The position numbers and the translations under genes are program-made. Positions 1-8,646 of a DNA stretch of 46,359 nucleotides are shown here, one piece after another (the stretch's first letter is position 1; every line of letters starts with the position of its first letter). The DNA is from a virus: positions 1 to 46,359 of IMG/VR virus record IMGVR_UViG_3300025889_000199. One strand, written 5' to 3'. The notes beneath the pieces are model-generated. The model ran no database searches. It was not told the origin of the DNA and worked only from the letters and a program-made list of their open reading frames with translations.

Positions 1-1482
1 CGTAAAGCACCAGTAAGAGGCTTCGGCATTCGACCTGCTTGGGATGCTGGTGATGCATATGAGTACGACCGTACTAATAGCAGAACTCCTTATGCTCGTC
101 TTTACAATGGAGGTAAGCCAATTGTCAACTTAAAGGGTATTGCTGACAGTAGCGGAGATGTCGTGACATCGCCTACTGCTGTGCCTCGCTTTGGTGGTCG
201 TGTCAATGATACGAACAACGGTAGTGCAACAATTCTTGTTGATGTATTCGCACCTACCAACGCTATGCGTGTAGGAGACATGGGTAGCGGTCGTGGTGTT
301 CGATACCCTACTCAATTTAACGAGGACATTCTTGCTGAAATAGACAGCGTGTACGAAGGCTCAGGTGTAGTTTTATCTCGCTTTACTGCTGAGCCGACTT
401 TCGGGCAAGGTTTGATTCGACCTCGTGACGATGTTTTACAAGCAGATGAAGTAAAAAGAGGTATTAGTGCTCGCCTTGAAATTGACGAAGATGGATTGTT
501 AAAACCGGAGGCTGCTGTTAGCGATAGAGTTGAAAGCGTCACGGGTACATCAGTCCACAAAGAGCCAATATCTCGCTCTTCTCCTCGTATCGGTATAGAC
601 GCTGACTCAATTGAATCATTTTCTACTGGTGTGAATAAAGACATGGTGGCAATAAACAGCGAAGCCCACAGTCTACACTCGGACACAGGTGTAGGTCAGC
701 GTATCGTATTACAAGGTGGAATGCAGTCAGGTTCACAGACATTAGGTGACTATGACCTTACTGCTATTACATTCGCTGCTCAACCGCAAGGTGGGGTTAT
801 GCAATTTAGTCATACAAGTAATATCAAAGCCACAGGTGGAACTTACATCCTTGAGGCTCGCTCTTTCGTCAACCCATTCGATGATACAGGATGGGGTAGA
901 AGTGGCTCAGGTACAACAAGTAATCCATATCAAACCACTACAAGCACTGCTTCGGCTCACAATCTTAAAGATACAACTGTTCGATTTATGGTCAGACCAG
1001 TGCGTTTGTTAGACAACAAACACATCGAAGTCTTTAGACCGATTCGTGCAGTAAATAGCGGAACCCCTCAGCACGGTAGCACATACTACACTGCTACTGC
1101 TGGTGGTAAGTATGGTCTATTTACATATGAGTCAACTAACGGCGGGGCAGGTTCTTACATGCGTGCTACTATTCCCGATGGTAATGCTCCTTATCAGCCG
1201 GTATATCTCATGGAGAGTAGTAGCGATACTGTTCCTGTCTCTAAGGGTCCTAAGTTGCCCGGAGCAGGGGTGACTGGTTTCGATGTTAACACACTCAAAA
1301 GTACCGTCACTCGACTACTTGTTAGTGAAAATACACTACAACATTACCGTAGCGATGCTCCTCGTCGTACTGGTAGCGGTAAGGATTATGGAATCAAACC
1401 TCGTTTTAGTCAGTCTTTACATAGTAAAGGGCATAAGGGCGATGTGACCTACAATACATCTGACCACAGTGGTGATGCCTGA
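1..1482 (+). CDS. Virion structural protein, 5' end outside window
   Basis: The reading frame is open from the first base, so the gene is truncated at its 5' end by the window and no start is visible. An ATG at 163 is only an internal Met. About 493 residues are seen, rich in Gly, Ser and Thr, with no transmembrane segment or recognisable enzymatic motif. It heads a plus-strand chain that ends in a tail fibre, so it is probably a virion or tail-associated protein; this is inferred from position only. The TGA stop shares one base with the ATG of the next gene (TGATG), indicating translational coupling. Codon use is similar to that of the next two genes. Confidence 0.6.
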   Translation, partial: RKAPVRGFGIRPAWDAGDAYEYDRTNSRTPYARLYNGGKPIVNLKGIADSSGDVVTSPTAVPRFGGRVNDTNNGSATILVDVFAPTNAMRVGDMGSGRGVRYPTQFNEDILAEIDSVYEGSGVVLSRFTAEPTFGQGLIRPRDDVLQADEVKRGISARLEIDEDGLLKPEAAVSDRVESVTGTSVHKEPISRSSPRIGIDADSIESFSTGVNKDMVAINSEAHSLHSDTGVGQRIVLQGGMQSGSQTLGDYDLTAITFAAQPQGGVMQFSHTSNIKATGGTYILEARSFVNPFDDTGWGRSGSGTTSNPYQTTTSTASAHNLKDTTVRFMVRPVRLLDNKHIEVFRPIRAVNSGTPQHGSTYYTATAGGKYGLFTYESTNGGAGSYMRATIPDGNAPYQPVYLMESSSDTVPVSKGPKLPGAGVTGFDVNTLKSTVTRLLVSENTLQHYRSDAPRRTGSGKDYGIKPRFSQSLHSKGHKGDVTYNTSDHSGDA

Positions 1483-2897
1483 TGCCTTATCTCGCACAGC
1501 AACGCACAACTGGTGACAGTAATGTAGTTATGAAGCAAGTGCGTAAGCCTGTATTCATAGACAACGCACTCCATCTTGGTGAGATTGCTATGCAAGGTAC
1601 AACTCAAGCCAAAGTCACTATCAACAAGCGTAAGACTACAACTTACGCAGTAGCATCTACTCATTCCTACACAATAGACGAAAGAGAGGACAACATAATT
1701 TTGACTCATACAGCCACTCCCGGTCACTCATCGACATCTTCTATCTTCTATATGGGAACAGATTTTCAAAACGATGTTGCTTTAAATAATTTGAAGATGC
1801 TTTATTCTATAGATACGCAAACTGAAAGGCTATCAATAGGTGCTCATTCCACTGGAAATAAAGGTTCTACATTCTCAATTCGTAATATGAAAGGTAGAAC
1901 ACTCAAAGAGTTAGGATTTGGCTCTACAGCAGGGTATGCAGCCCAACCTATTGATGTTGGATTTAGAACTACTGACATGGCTATGCGTCTCGGTCGAGAT
2001 GTTGCTGACTCCTTAACATCAGTCAACATAGCACTACCTCTTTCTCCATCTAATTCAGGTAGTGACCGTCGTCGCTACACTACAAGATTTGTTGCTACTG
2101 ATTTCTACGGTGTTAATCTTGTCACTGCCTTAAGATTCCTTGGTAGACATGACGGTCATATTGTCTACTTTGAGCGATTTGGGAACTTGTTATATGTTCC
2201 ATTCAACTTTAGTGAGGCAGGTCGATTCGTTAACGCAAACGAAAGAGGAGGACCTGCTGGCACAAACCCAATTGAAAACACAAGCAATGTCATAGTAGTA
2301 CAAGGTCAGCCACTTTCTGTTAACGATATAGCCTATGCTGAGGTTAAAGATGCTGAGCGTCAAAGCAAAAACGATGTTCAACAAGACCCGCAAGTTATCG
2401 AAGATTTTACTGTCCGTAATAATGAATCAGCGAGAAGAGTTGCACGAAGTATTTTGAAAGCAAACAATCTTTTGAGCGGGAACAAAACAAGTTCAGGTCA
2501 CCCAAATGCATGGGACTTACGCCCCGGTAAAATTATTGAGTATGAAGGTCAAAGACGCATTCTCACTGAGGTTAGACATAATCTAACGAATAACAGTGCT
2601 GACCTTGTATTCTTAACAGTAGACAGTGGTATAGAGGGAGTGCTTCAAGGTATTATTGAAGGTGCTCAAAACACTGGAAGTAGACCTGAAATTGTTGAGC
2701 AAATCAGTGAAGAAAATTTGTCTCTATTCGGTGAAATTAAAATCGTCACTGTGCCAATCATTACCATTCAAGGACACGGTACATCAGGCTTTATAATAGG
2801 AAGAGCAATGAATAGGGGTGTTATCGGTGGTAGTAGTGAAGAAGAAACAGTGGGTGGAAGTAAAACTACACCAATAGTACAACGAGGTGATACATGA
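1482..2897 (+). CDS. Putative tail/baseplate protein
   Basis: A 471-aa protein with no certain family match. The central part (about residues 205-260) mixes aromatic and hydrophobic stretches. The segment around residues 320-390 has a charged helix followed by a beta-rich 'PGKIIEYEG' block, reminiscent of phage baseplate-hub or late-control proteins, but this likeness is weak. The start is fixed by a TGATG overlap with the upstream gene, and the stop overlaps the next ATG (ATGATG). Its position between a structural gene and the tail fibre supports a tail or baseplate role. A different structural role cannot be excluded. Confidence 0.55.
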   Translation: MPYLAQQRTTGDSNVVMKQVRKPVFIDNALHLGEIAMQGTTQAKVTINKRKTTTYAVASTHSYTIDEREDNIILTHTATPGHSSTSSIFYMGTDFQNDVALNNLKMLYSIDTQTERLSIGAHSTGNKGSTFSIRNMKGRTLKELGFGSTAGYAAQPIDVGFRTTDMAMRLGRDVADSLTSVNIALPLSPSNSGSDRRRYTTRFVATDFYGVNLVTALRFLGRHDGHIVYFERFGNLLYVPFNFSEAGRFVNANERGGPAGTNPIENTSNVIVVQGQPLSVNDIAYAEVKDAERQSKNDVQQDPQVIEDFTVRNNESARRVARSILKANNLLSGNKTSSGHPNAWDLRPGKIIEYEGQRRILTEVRHNLTNNSADLVFLTVDSGIEGVLQGIIEGAQNTGSRPEIVEQISEENLSLFGEIKIVTVPIITIQGHGTSGFIIGRAMNRGVIGGSSEEETVGGSKTTPIVQRGDT

Positions 2898-3241
2898 TGC
2901 CAGTAAGCGACCACATAAAAAGAACATTGCTTGATACAATAGTGAGTAATATCAATGAAATGGTTATTGGATTCGATGGTACACCTTCAACAAGTTCAGA
3001 CGGTTCTGCTGGTCGACCGGCAATAACAATAAATCCAACAGTCCGTATTGTCGATGACAGTACAATTCTTGTTGAAGGATTTATACCAGCGACAGAATCT
3101 TTTAGCGACACTCTAAAAGAAGTTTATGTGCAATTTCGTGGTGCTGATTCGTTTATCCCAGTAGCACGACATACAATATTACCAGTCTTAAAAACAAGTC
3201 AAAACGAGTTGAGAATACAGATATTAATTGAGGTGAAATAA
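2894..3241 (+). CDS. Small virion-cluster protein, unknown function
   Basis: A 115-aa protein starting MMPVSDHIKR; either of two consecutive ATG codons could be used. The first overlaps the upstream stop by 4 nt (ATGA). It has a predicted helical N-terminus, a Ser/Gly-rich linker, then a beta-rich C-terminal half. No motif is recognised. The TAA stop overlaps the tail-fibre ATG (TAATG). Size and location just before the fibre would fit a tail adaptor or fibre-attachment protein, which is inference only. Confidence 0.55.
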   Translation: MMPVSDHIKRTLLDTIVSNINEMVIGFDGTPSTSSDGSAGRPAITINPTVRIVDDSTILVEGFIPATESFSDTLKEVYVQFRGADSFIPVARHTILPVLKTSQNELRIQILIEVK

Positions 3242-6225
3242 TGAGTACAAACAATCCTATTTCGGGGCATACAGATGGAACTAATGATGGACTAAAAGAC
3301 GGCGACCATATACTATCACCATCACTTACAAATCTTTACGAAGGGGTACATGGTAATGGTATATTACTTCCTCATGACACTGCCTATGGTGATTCTGACC
3401 GTAATGACCCTCCTGATTTACCCGGCTCAATTAGTGCTGGTGCTGCTGCTAATCAGTTCGTCGTCAAGGCGTGTGATGTCATTCTCGATGGTGTACTTTA
3501 CGCTATAGGTGGTGGTAGCGACATTACCGTCACTCTAAACTTGACTGGCACTGCTGAGATGTTAGGTAGTTTTACAGCACTAAGTAGTGGTCAAGAGTGT
3601 CTATTTGTCGTCATCGCTACACCTGATGGCTTGAAAGTATCTCAGACTACAAACATTACCACTGCCGTGGGTGCTTATCCATCTATCACAGGTAGTGCTA
3701 CTGCTTATCTAAAGACAGGTAGTGGTGCTGGTGACAATCGTCAATCGGTAGTGCTCGGTACTGTTCGTGCTACAAATGCTGGTGGTAGCACAGTAGGTAC
3801 TTTGAACATTGAATCGCTTAGTGAATTTAACGACAAAAGAGTGTTTGTCCGACCTACACCTCTTTACTTATCGCCTGTTCGTGATGGCACTATTTCATCG
3901 ACTACTGGAATAAATGGTCATACGGCGTTGTCTCAAGTTCACACAGGACAGACTGGTACCTTTGGTGACAACGGTATTATTTGGCAATCATTCAACAGTG
4001 ATGGTGAATCCATGTTGTACTACAGTGCTAAAGCAGGTGCAAACCGTCATACACACTTACTTGGACCTACTAACATTGATGTATCGAGTCCGGGGTCAAA
4101 TCAAACTTTTACTTTTGATGGTGACCGTGTATTTGTTTTAACGCCATCAACAACTATCAATCTAAACCCAAGCGGTACTTTCCCGCCCGGACATAGTGTA
4201 TTTGTTTCAGTACCGAGTGGTAGTACAGTGACATTTGACAGCACTGGTTTGAATCAGGCTATCACTGCTGGTGATGCTATTATGTTCGCATACGATGGTA
4301 CTAATTGGAAGCGGGTACTATTCAGTAGTACAGTTGCTACTACTTCAAGTGGAACCAGTGGGCTTGTGCAATTATCTGACGGTGCCGGTGGATTTACCAG
4401 TGACTCGACGCTATCATACGACACAGCAGCCAACGAACTTACCGTCGACGGTAAGTTGACAGTGACTGGTCTAATTGACCCTACTGGGCTTGAGTTGACC
4501 CCACAAACGAGCAATCCGGCTGCTGCTGATGCAGGTGTTGTTGATGCCAACACACTATGGCTTGACGATAATGACAGTGACCGGCTCAAGCATGGTGCAT
4601 TGAGTGTCATGCGTGAGAATGATGACATCAGTGAACTCAACAACGATGCAGGCTTCGTAGACGCTGCCGGGGCTGCTGCTGCTGCTCCTTCTACAGACCT
4701 TGCTTACGATGCGGGTACAAGAACAGTTAGTAGTAGCACAGGTACTAATGCCGTTATCACGGAAGTAGTTGCTGGTGGTGATTCAGGTTTAATGACAGGT
4801 GCTGATAAAACTAAGTTAGATGGTGTAGCACCCAGTGCTACTGCTTACGCTGATGCAGATGCCGTTGCCGCAGTTGAAACAGAAGCAGGGTTAGATTTTT
4901 CAACATCATCTAATGATGCTATTGTTGAAAATACAGCACAAGATAAAGATATTATTTTCAAAATTAACGATGGTGGAACTCCAACCGAAGTATTGCGTAT
5001 TGATGGTTCAACAGGAAATGTAGGTATTCGACTAAATCAAAATGTTACTGCTGATGAGAGATTAGATGTTGAAGATGGTAATATTTCTTTAACCACTACT
5101 GATAGAACAACTGAAAGAGTCCTTAAATTAAGAAATAGCGGTAGCACTACTTCATTAAGTGAAATTGCTATGGCGGGTGCAAATTCTAATAATTTTGAGG
5201 GATATATTGCTTTCAAAACAAAAGGTCCAAGCGATTTGTATAATGACCCATTAAATGAAGTAATGAGAATTGATGGGAATAAAAAAGTCGGTATTGGTGA
5301 AACTGCTCCTTCTGCTGATTTGCATATTAAATCAAGTGCAAATTTTGACCCTACAAGTGCAATCAATACCGCTACACTTATTCTTGAACAAGCAGGTGGA
5401 ACTCAAGCCGATGATAATGAATCTGTTGGTATGACTTTTACTAAAATCAATTCGGGAAGACCATTCGGTTCTATCGCAGGTGTTCAAACAGGTTCGGATG
5501 CAGATGTTGGAGGATTAGCATTTTTTACTCATGATGCTACCATTTCAACAGATATTATTAGCGAAAAGATGAGAATTGACGGAAATGGAAATGTGGGTAT
5601 TGGAACTACTTCTCCTTCTGCGGAATTACATATTGAAGGGGCTTCTAATCCTACAATAAGAGTGCAAGAAACAGGGCAAACAGGACATGCAGAATTAACT
5701 GCGGTTGTTGATTCTCAAGCAAGATTAAAAGCGATTAATAATACTGCATCTGAACCTGTAACATTCGATATAAGTCCTGTTTCCACCGCAACAGGAACCG
5801 AACAACTACTTAGAATCTTTAGAGATTCAGATACATCAGTTGATGGTAATTTTAGGATTCTTAGAGTCGGAACTACTGATTCTGTTCTTCATGTTTATTC
5901 TGATAAAGACGGCACAGACCACAAAATGACAATGGATGGTAATGTGGGTATTGGAACTACTTCTCCCGCTCAAGCCTTAGATGTGACAGGAACTATCCGT
6001 CAATCAGCCGTGACAAGTGCAGTATTGGTTGCTGACAGTAATGGAGATTTAACAGCAGCCTCGACTCTTGCTGATGTTGCTTATGTATTATCGGGTCAAG
6101 CAGGAGCAGATGTTTACAATCCTGCTAATCCTGCCAATTGGGTAGGTGCTCCACCTCTCACAATAGAACAAGCCATTCAAAGAATAGCAGCAGTTGTAGC
6201 AGGTCAACACGGTGCTATACCATGA
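3241..6225 (+). CDS. Tail fibre / receptor-binding protein with beta-helical repeats
   Basis: A 994-aa low-complexity Gly/Ser/Thr-rich protein. From about residue 590 it carries repeated modules of the type 'NVGIGTTSPSAELHI' (near residues 592, 683, 783 and 900), each often preceded by 'MRIDGNG'. This is the classic pattern of trimeric tail-fibre and spike stalks in phages. The C-terminus 'NWVGAPPLTIEQAIQRI' resembles short C-terminal helices of marine phage fibres. The likely role is host-surface recognition. The block encoding residues 550-916 is more AT-rich and uses AGA and AAA codons more than the flanks, suggesting module exchange. It is the last gene of the plus-strand chain and converges on a minus-strand gene with a 6-nt gap. 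Confidence 0.8.
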   Translation: MSTNNPISGHTDGTNDGLKDGDHILSPSLTNLYEGVHGNGILLPHDTAYGDSDRNDPPDLPGSISAGAAANQFVVKACDVILDGVLYAIGGGSDITVTLNLTGTAEMLGSFTALSSGQECLFVVIATPDGLKVSQTTNITTAVGAYPSITGSATAYLKTGSGAGDNRQSVVLGTVRATNAGGSTVGTLNIESLSEFNDKRVFVRPTPLYLSPVRDGTISSTTGINGHTALSQVHTGQTGTFGDNGIIWQSFNSDGESMLYYSAKAGANRHTHLLGPTNIDVSSPGSNQTFTFDGDRVFVLTPSTTINLNPSGTFPPGHSVFVSVPSGSTVTFDSTGLNQAITAGDAIMFAYDGTNWKRVLFSSTVATTSSGTSGLVQLSDGAGGFTSDSTLSYDTAANELTVDGKLTVTGLIDPTGLELTPQTSNPAAADAGVVDANTLWLDDNDSDRLKHGALSVMRENDDISELNNDAGFVDAAGAAAAAPSTDLAYDAGTRTVSSSTGTNAVITEVVAGGDSGLMTGADKTKLDGVAPSATAYADADAVAAVETEAGLDFSTSSNDAIVENTAQDKDIIFKINDGGTPTEVLRIDGSTGNVGIRLNQNVTADERLDVEDGNISLTTTDRTTERVLKLRNSGSTTSLSEIAMAGANSNNFEGYIAFKTKGPSDLYNDPLNEVMRIDGNKKVGIGETAPSADLHIKSSANFDPTSAINTATLILEQAGGTQADDNESVGMTFTKINSGRPFGSIAGVQTGSDADVGGLAFFTHDATISTDIISEKMRIDGNGNVGIGTTSPSAELHIEGASNPTIRVQETGQTGHAELTAVVDSQARLKAINNTASEPVTFDISPVSTATGTEQLLRIFRDSDTSVDGNFRILRVGTTDSVLHVYSDKDGTDHKMTMDGNVGIGTTSPAQALDVTGTIRQSAVTSAVLVADSNGDLTAASTLADVAYVLSGQAGADVYNPANPANWVGAPPLTIEQAIQRIAAVVAGQHGAIP
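5590..5966 (+). repeat. 26-bp direct repeat inside the tail fibre gene
   Basis: A 26-bp sequence beginning AATGTGGGTATTGG is identical at 5590-5615 and 5941-5966. The offset is 351 bp (117 codons), so recombination between the copies would delete or duplicate one fibre module in frame. Identity at the DNA level, rather than only protein level, suggests recent duplication or gene conversion. Confidence 0.85.
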
Positions 6226-6231
6226 TGATGC

Positions 6232-6408
6232 TCAGGATTTGAAAGCACTATCAATCCATAGATGGCTGCATTCTTTACAACACCAAAGGCTTACACGCTC
6301 TTTGTCACCGTCAAGAAAGCGAGCCTGCAAGCGACGAGGAATATGCTCGTGCTCACAACGGCGACACTTAACTTTCATTTTGTCCAGTAGCCGACCCATT
6401 ATCTTCAT
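6232..6408 (-). CDS. Small zinc-ribbon protein, 58 aa
   Basis: Starts MKIMGRLLDK. Two Cys pairs (C15xxC18 in 'CRRC' and C44xxC47 in 'CCKEC') with a His pair between them form a plausible zinc ribbon in a basic protein. An alternative in-frame ATG at 6399 is possible. The start lies inside the preceding 39-aa zinc-finger ORF (41-nt overlap in another frame). It is the last gene of the leftward replication block and ends 6 nt from the tail-fibre stop. Likely nucleic-acid binding; specific function unknown. Confidence 0.5.
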   Translation of the reverse strand: MKIMGRLLDKMKVKCRRCEHEHIPRRLQARFLDGDKERVSLWCCKECSHLWIDSAFKS

Positions 6409-6487
6409 CCCAACAATCTATGCACCAATCACCATCTACAAGATGCGACCGCATGAAAGAGCGTTTACAAATTATACATTCAGCCAT
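6368..6487 (-). CDS. Micro zinc-finger protein, 39 aa
   Basis: Starts [10 protein letters not shown]. Two CxxC pairs (C4/C7 and C22/C25, 14 residues apart) form a minimal zinc-binding fold, followed by a short acidic tail. The ATG overlaps the thermosome stop (TAATG), the same coupling seen throughout this strand, which argues for a real gene. Could be a transcription or recombination accessory protein; no function can be assigned. Confidence 0.5.
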   Translation of the reverse strand: MAECIICKRSFMRSHLVDGDWCIDCWDEDNGSATGQNES

Positions 6488-7965
6488 TATTCACCACGCC
6501 TACCTATGATGTCATCAATTCTTAGGATAGCAGTAGTGACTTCTGTTGCACTGGTAATAGCACTGCGAATAAGTGACATTGGTTCAAACACTTGGGATTC
6601 ACCCATGTCCATGATACCGCCTGACTCAACATCAGGACCAAAAGGTAGACCTGCGTGTCGCATAGCGAGAACTGTATCTAAAGCATCGTGACCTGCATTT
6701 TCAGCAATTGTACCGGGTATAGACTCAAGAGCATCAGCATAAGATTCTATAGCCATCTGAGCACGACCTCCTACTTCGGCTGCTCTACTTCTTAGCGATG
6801 AAGCAAGAGCAAGGTAGGTAGAACCACCACCATAACATATGTCATCACCATTAGCAACTAATGATACTACTCCGAGAGCATCATCAAACCCACGCTGAAC
6901 TTCATCGAGAGTGGATTGAGTAGCACCAAATAAAACAAGAGTAGCCTCACTTGACGCAAGACTGCTGCTCACAAAGAGATAGTCAACATCATTGTACTTT
7001 CGTCGCTCAATAACTGCCTTACTAACATCCATATCTTCTTCGGGGATGTGGTATGGCTTTACACCAAACTCATTGCTTAATCTTTTCATTGTGCTCGAAG
7101 GTACACGACGGCAAACAAAGATACCACGCTTATGCAGATATTGCACAATAGTATCATGCACTCCATCACGCACAAACACTGCTTTAGCACCACTTGCTAC
7201 AATGTGCTTTGCTGATTCAAGCATTTCTTCACGGCTTGCTTTCTTCAAACTGCTGTATGAAGATGCATCAACTTGAACTTGAACATTACCGTCTTGCTTT
7301 TCTTCCTCTAAACCACTGTTGATGAAAAGAACCTCAACCTCAGATTTACCGTCAAAGACCCCATCAGTAGAAACGAAATCTTTGTTGACTACTACTCCTT
7401 CAAACAGATAAGAGTCATTCAATGAGCCACCGGGAGCAGCGAGCACACGGACATCTGCTGCGTCACCAACGGCACGAATTGTATCTACACATAGTTGAGC
7501 CACTCTATCTTCTGATGCTTCTAATGATTTACCAGTAATAGCAGTGCGAGCAATAGCCTGTAATGAGCGGTCACCTTCAACTATGAGATTAGGAAGTTCC
7601 TCAAGCACCATTGCTTGAGCCTTAGTATATCCTTTGTTGACTACATTAGGGTGCAGACCTTTGTCAAATAATCCTTCGGCGTTGCTTAGAAGTTGTCCAG
7701 CAAGCACTACACTACTGGTAGTACCATCATAGCAGTTTGTCTCTTGGACTTTTGACACCTCTACTATCATCTTCGCAGCAGGGTGAGCACTATCTAATTC
7801 ACGAAGAATAGTAGCACCGTCGTTTGTGACGATGACATTACCGCCACCGTCGACCATCATCTTATCCATACCCATAGGACCAAGTGTAGTTCTCACTGTT
7901 CCTACGATACGCTTTACCGCCTCTATGTTCAATCGTTGTGCATTATGATTTTTGTTTTCAGTCAT
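6487..7965 (-). CDS. Group II chaperonin (thermosome subunit)
   Basis: A 492-aa protein with thermosome hallmarks: 'LGPMGMDKM' and 'NDGATIL' near residues 28-55, '[11 protein letters not shown]' near 80, a C-terminal '[21 protein letters not shown]' stretch (family AIExxADALExIPxxLAENAG) and a '[17 protein letters not shown]' block. The ATP-binding and hydrolysis motifs are essentially intact, but GDGTT reads YDGTT. It is some 50 residues shorter than cellular thermosomes (about 545 aa) and lacks the usual Gly/Met-rich tail. It should form a double-ring cytosolic chaperone that folds viral or host proteins. It overlaps the upstream exonuclease gene by 8 nt. Chaperonins of this kind are reported from some archaeal viruses. 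Confidence 0.93.
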   Translation of the reverse strand: MTENKNHNAQRLNIEAVKRIVGTVRTTLGPMGMDKMMVDGGGNVIVTNDGATILRELDSAHPAAKMIVEVSKVQETNCYDGTTSSVVLAGQLLSNAEGLFDKGLHPNVVNKGYTKAQAMVLEELPNLIVEGDRSLQAIARTAITGKSLEASEDRVAQLCVDTIRAVGDAADVRVLAAPGGSLNDSYLFEGVVVNKDFVSTDGVFDGKSEVEVLFINSGLEEEKQDGNVQVQVDASSYSSLKKASREEMLESAKHIVASGAKAVFVRDGVHDTIVQYLHKRGIFVCRRVPSSTMKRLSNEFGVKPYHIPEEDMDVSKAVIERRKYNDVDYLFVSSSLASSEATLVLFGATQSTLDEVQRGFDDALGVVSLVANGDDICYGGGSTYLALASSLRSRAAEVGGRAQMAIESYADALESIPGTIAENAGHDALDTVLAMRHAGLPFGPDVESGGIMDMGESQVFEPMSLIRSAITSATEVTTAILRIDDIIGRRGE

Positions 7966-8566
7966 TCCAATCTACCTCTATTTCTACAATTGACCCATCA
8001 TCGAGAGAGCGACTTTTTATCACTCCGTTTTCTTTACCGTATTGGTACAAATCATAAGTCAATTGAGCGTCTTTTAAGCAGTATTCCGCTACCTCAAGAT
8101 AACGACCTGCTCTCCATGATTCAGGAGCATCGGCACTTGTCATACTTTTACCGATGTTCAAAGTGTTGCGAGCGAGCATTTCAAGACTCGTCGCTATGTT
8201 AGTCCCACCAGCCTTAGCGATGAGGAGTTTAGTGTCAATAACACTCTCCGCCTTAGTCATCAAATCGCCAGCAGTCCAGCAGTCCAGTGCAGCGTTTAGC
8301 ACTGGTAAATCGAATTTCTTAATGTTATGTCCGAGTATAACACCACCGTTGTCTATGTGTTTTTGTAGGTGGTCACCCAGTGTACGAGGGTGTAGTTCAT
8401 GCACATCAGCGATAGCCATGTCAATGTTTTCTTTACTAAAGACATCGCCTTTTTCACCATCCCATGTTGCTACAACTGTAGGTTCAAACAGGCTGTGTTT
8501 ATCCCAACCTCCGATTTCATACGAATAATTCCCAGTTTCAATATCTAATGCCATTACTTTACTCAT
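7958..8566 (-). CDS. DEDD-type 3'-5' exonuclease (PolB-exo-like)
   Basis: A 202-aa ribonuclease-H-fold exonuclease: ExoI 'ALDIETG' (D and E), ExoII 'GHNIKKFDLPVL' (N and D), ExoIII 'YCLKDAQLTYDLY' (Y and D). This is the complete DEDDy set seen in PolB proofreading domains. The likely role is trimming 3' ends in replication or recombination. The start was chosen at MSKVMALDIE because of a GGGAGG ribosome site 8 nt upstream and an ATGA overlap with a preceding micro-ORF. It is separate from the polymerase, which carries its own, more divergent exonuclease motifs. Confidence 0.82.
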   Translation of the reverse strand: MSKVMALDIETGNYSYEIGGWDKHSLFEPTVVATWDGEKGDVFSKENIDMAIADVHELHPRTLGDHLQKHIDNGGVILGHNIKKFDLPVLNAALDCWTAGDLMTKAESVIDTKLLIAKAGGTNIATSLEMLARNTLNIGKSMTSADAPESWRAGRYLEVAEYCLKDAQLTYDLYQYGKENGVIKSRSLDDGSIVEIEVDWND

Positions 8567-8646
8567 CTTACTGCCTCCCAACATCTTGGGCAATATGAGT
8601 CTCCCCATACACCCTTGAAGTATTCTTCGCACCCTATACAAATCAG
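8563..8646 (-). CDS. 27-aa zinc-ribbon micro-ORF with CTG start
   Basis: The frame encodes 'ICIGCEEYFKG' followed by 'YCPRCWEAVR': two CxxC pairs (C3/C6, C19/C22), a compact zinc ribbon. No ATG is available. A CTG overlaps the helicase stop as CTGA, 7 nt after a GGAGG, which is the same geometry as the ATGA overlaps elsewhere. Its TGA overlaps the exonuclease ATG. Conserved spacing at both ends plus the zinc motif support translation, but a non-ATG start of this type is unusual. Chance remains possible. Confidence 0.4.
   Translation of the reverse strand: MICIGCEEYFKGVWGDSYCPRCWEAVR

Noticed and set aside
6212-6691. 159-aa plus-strand ORF after the tail fibre
   Set aside because: It lies antisense to the thermosome end and the two small zinc proteins, has unlikely composition and no ribosome site.
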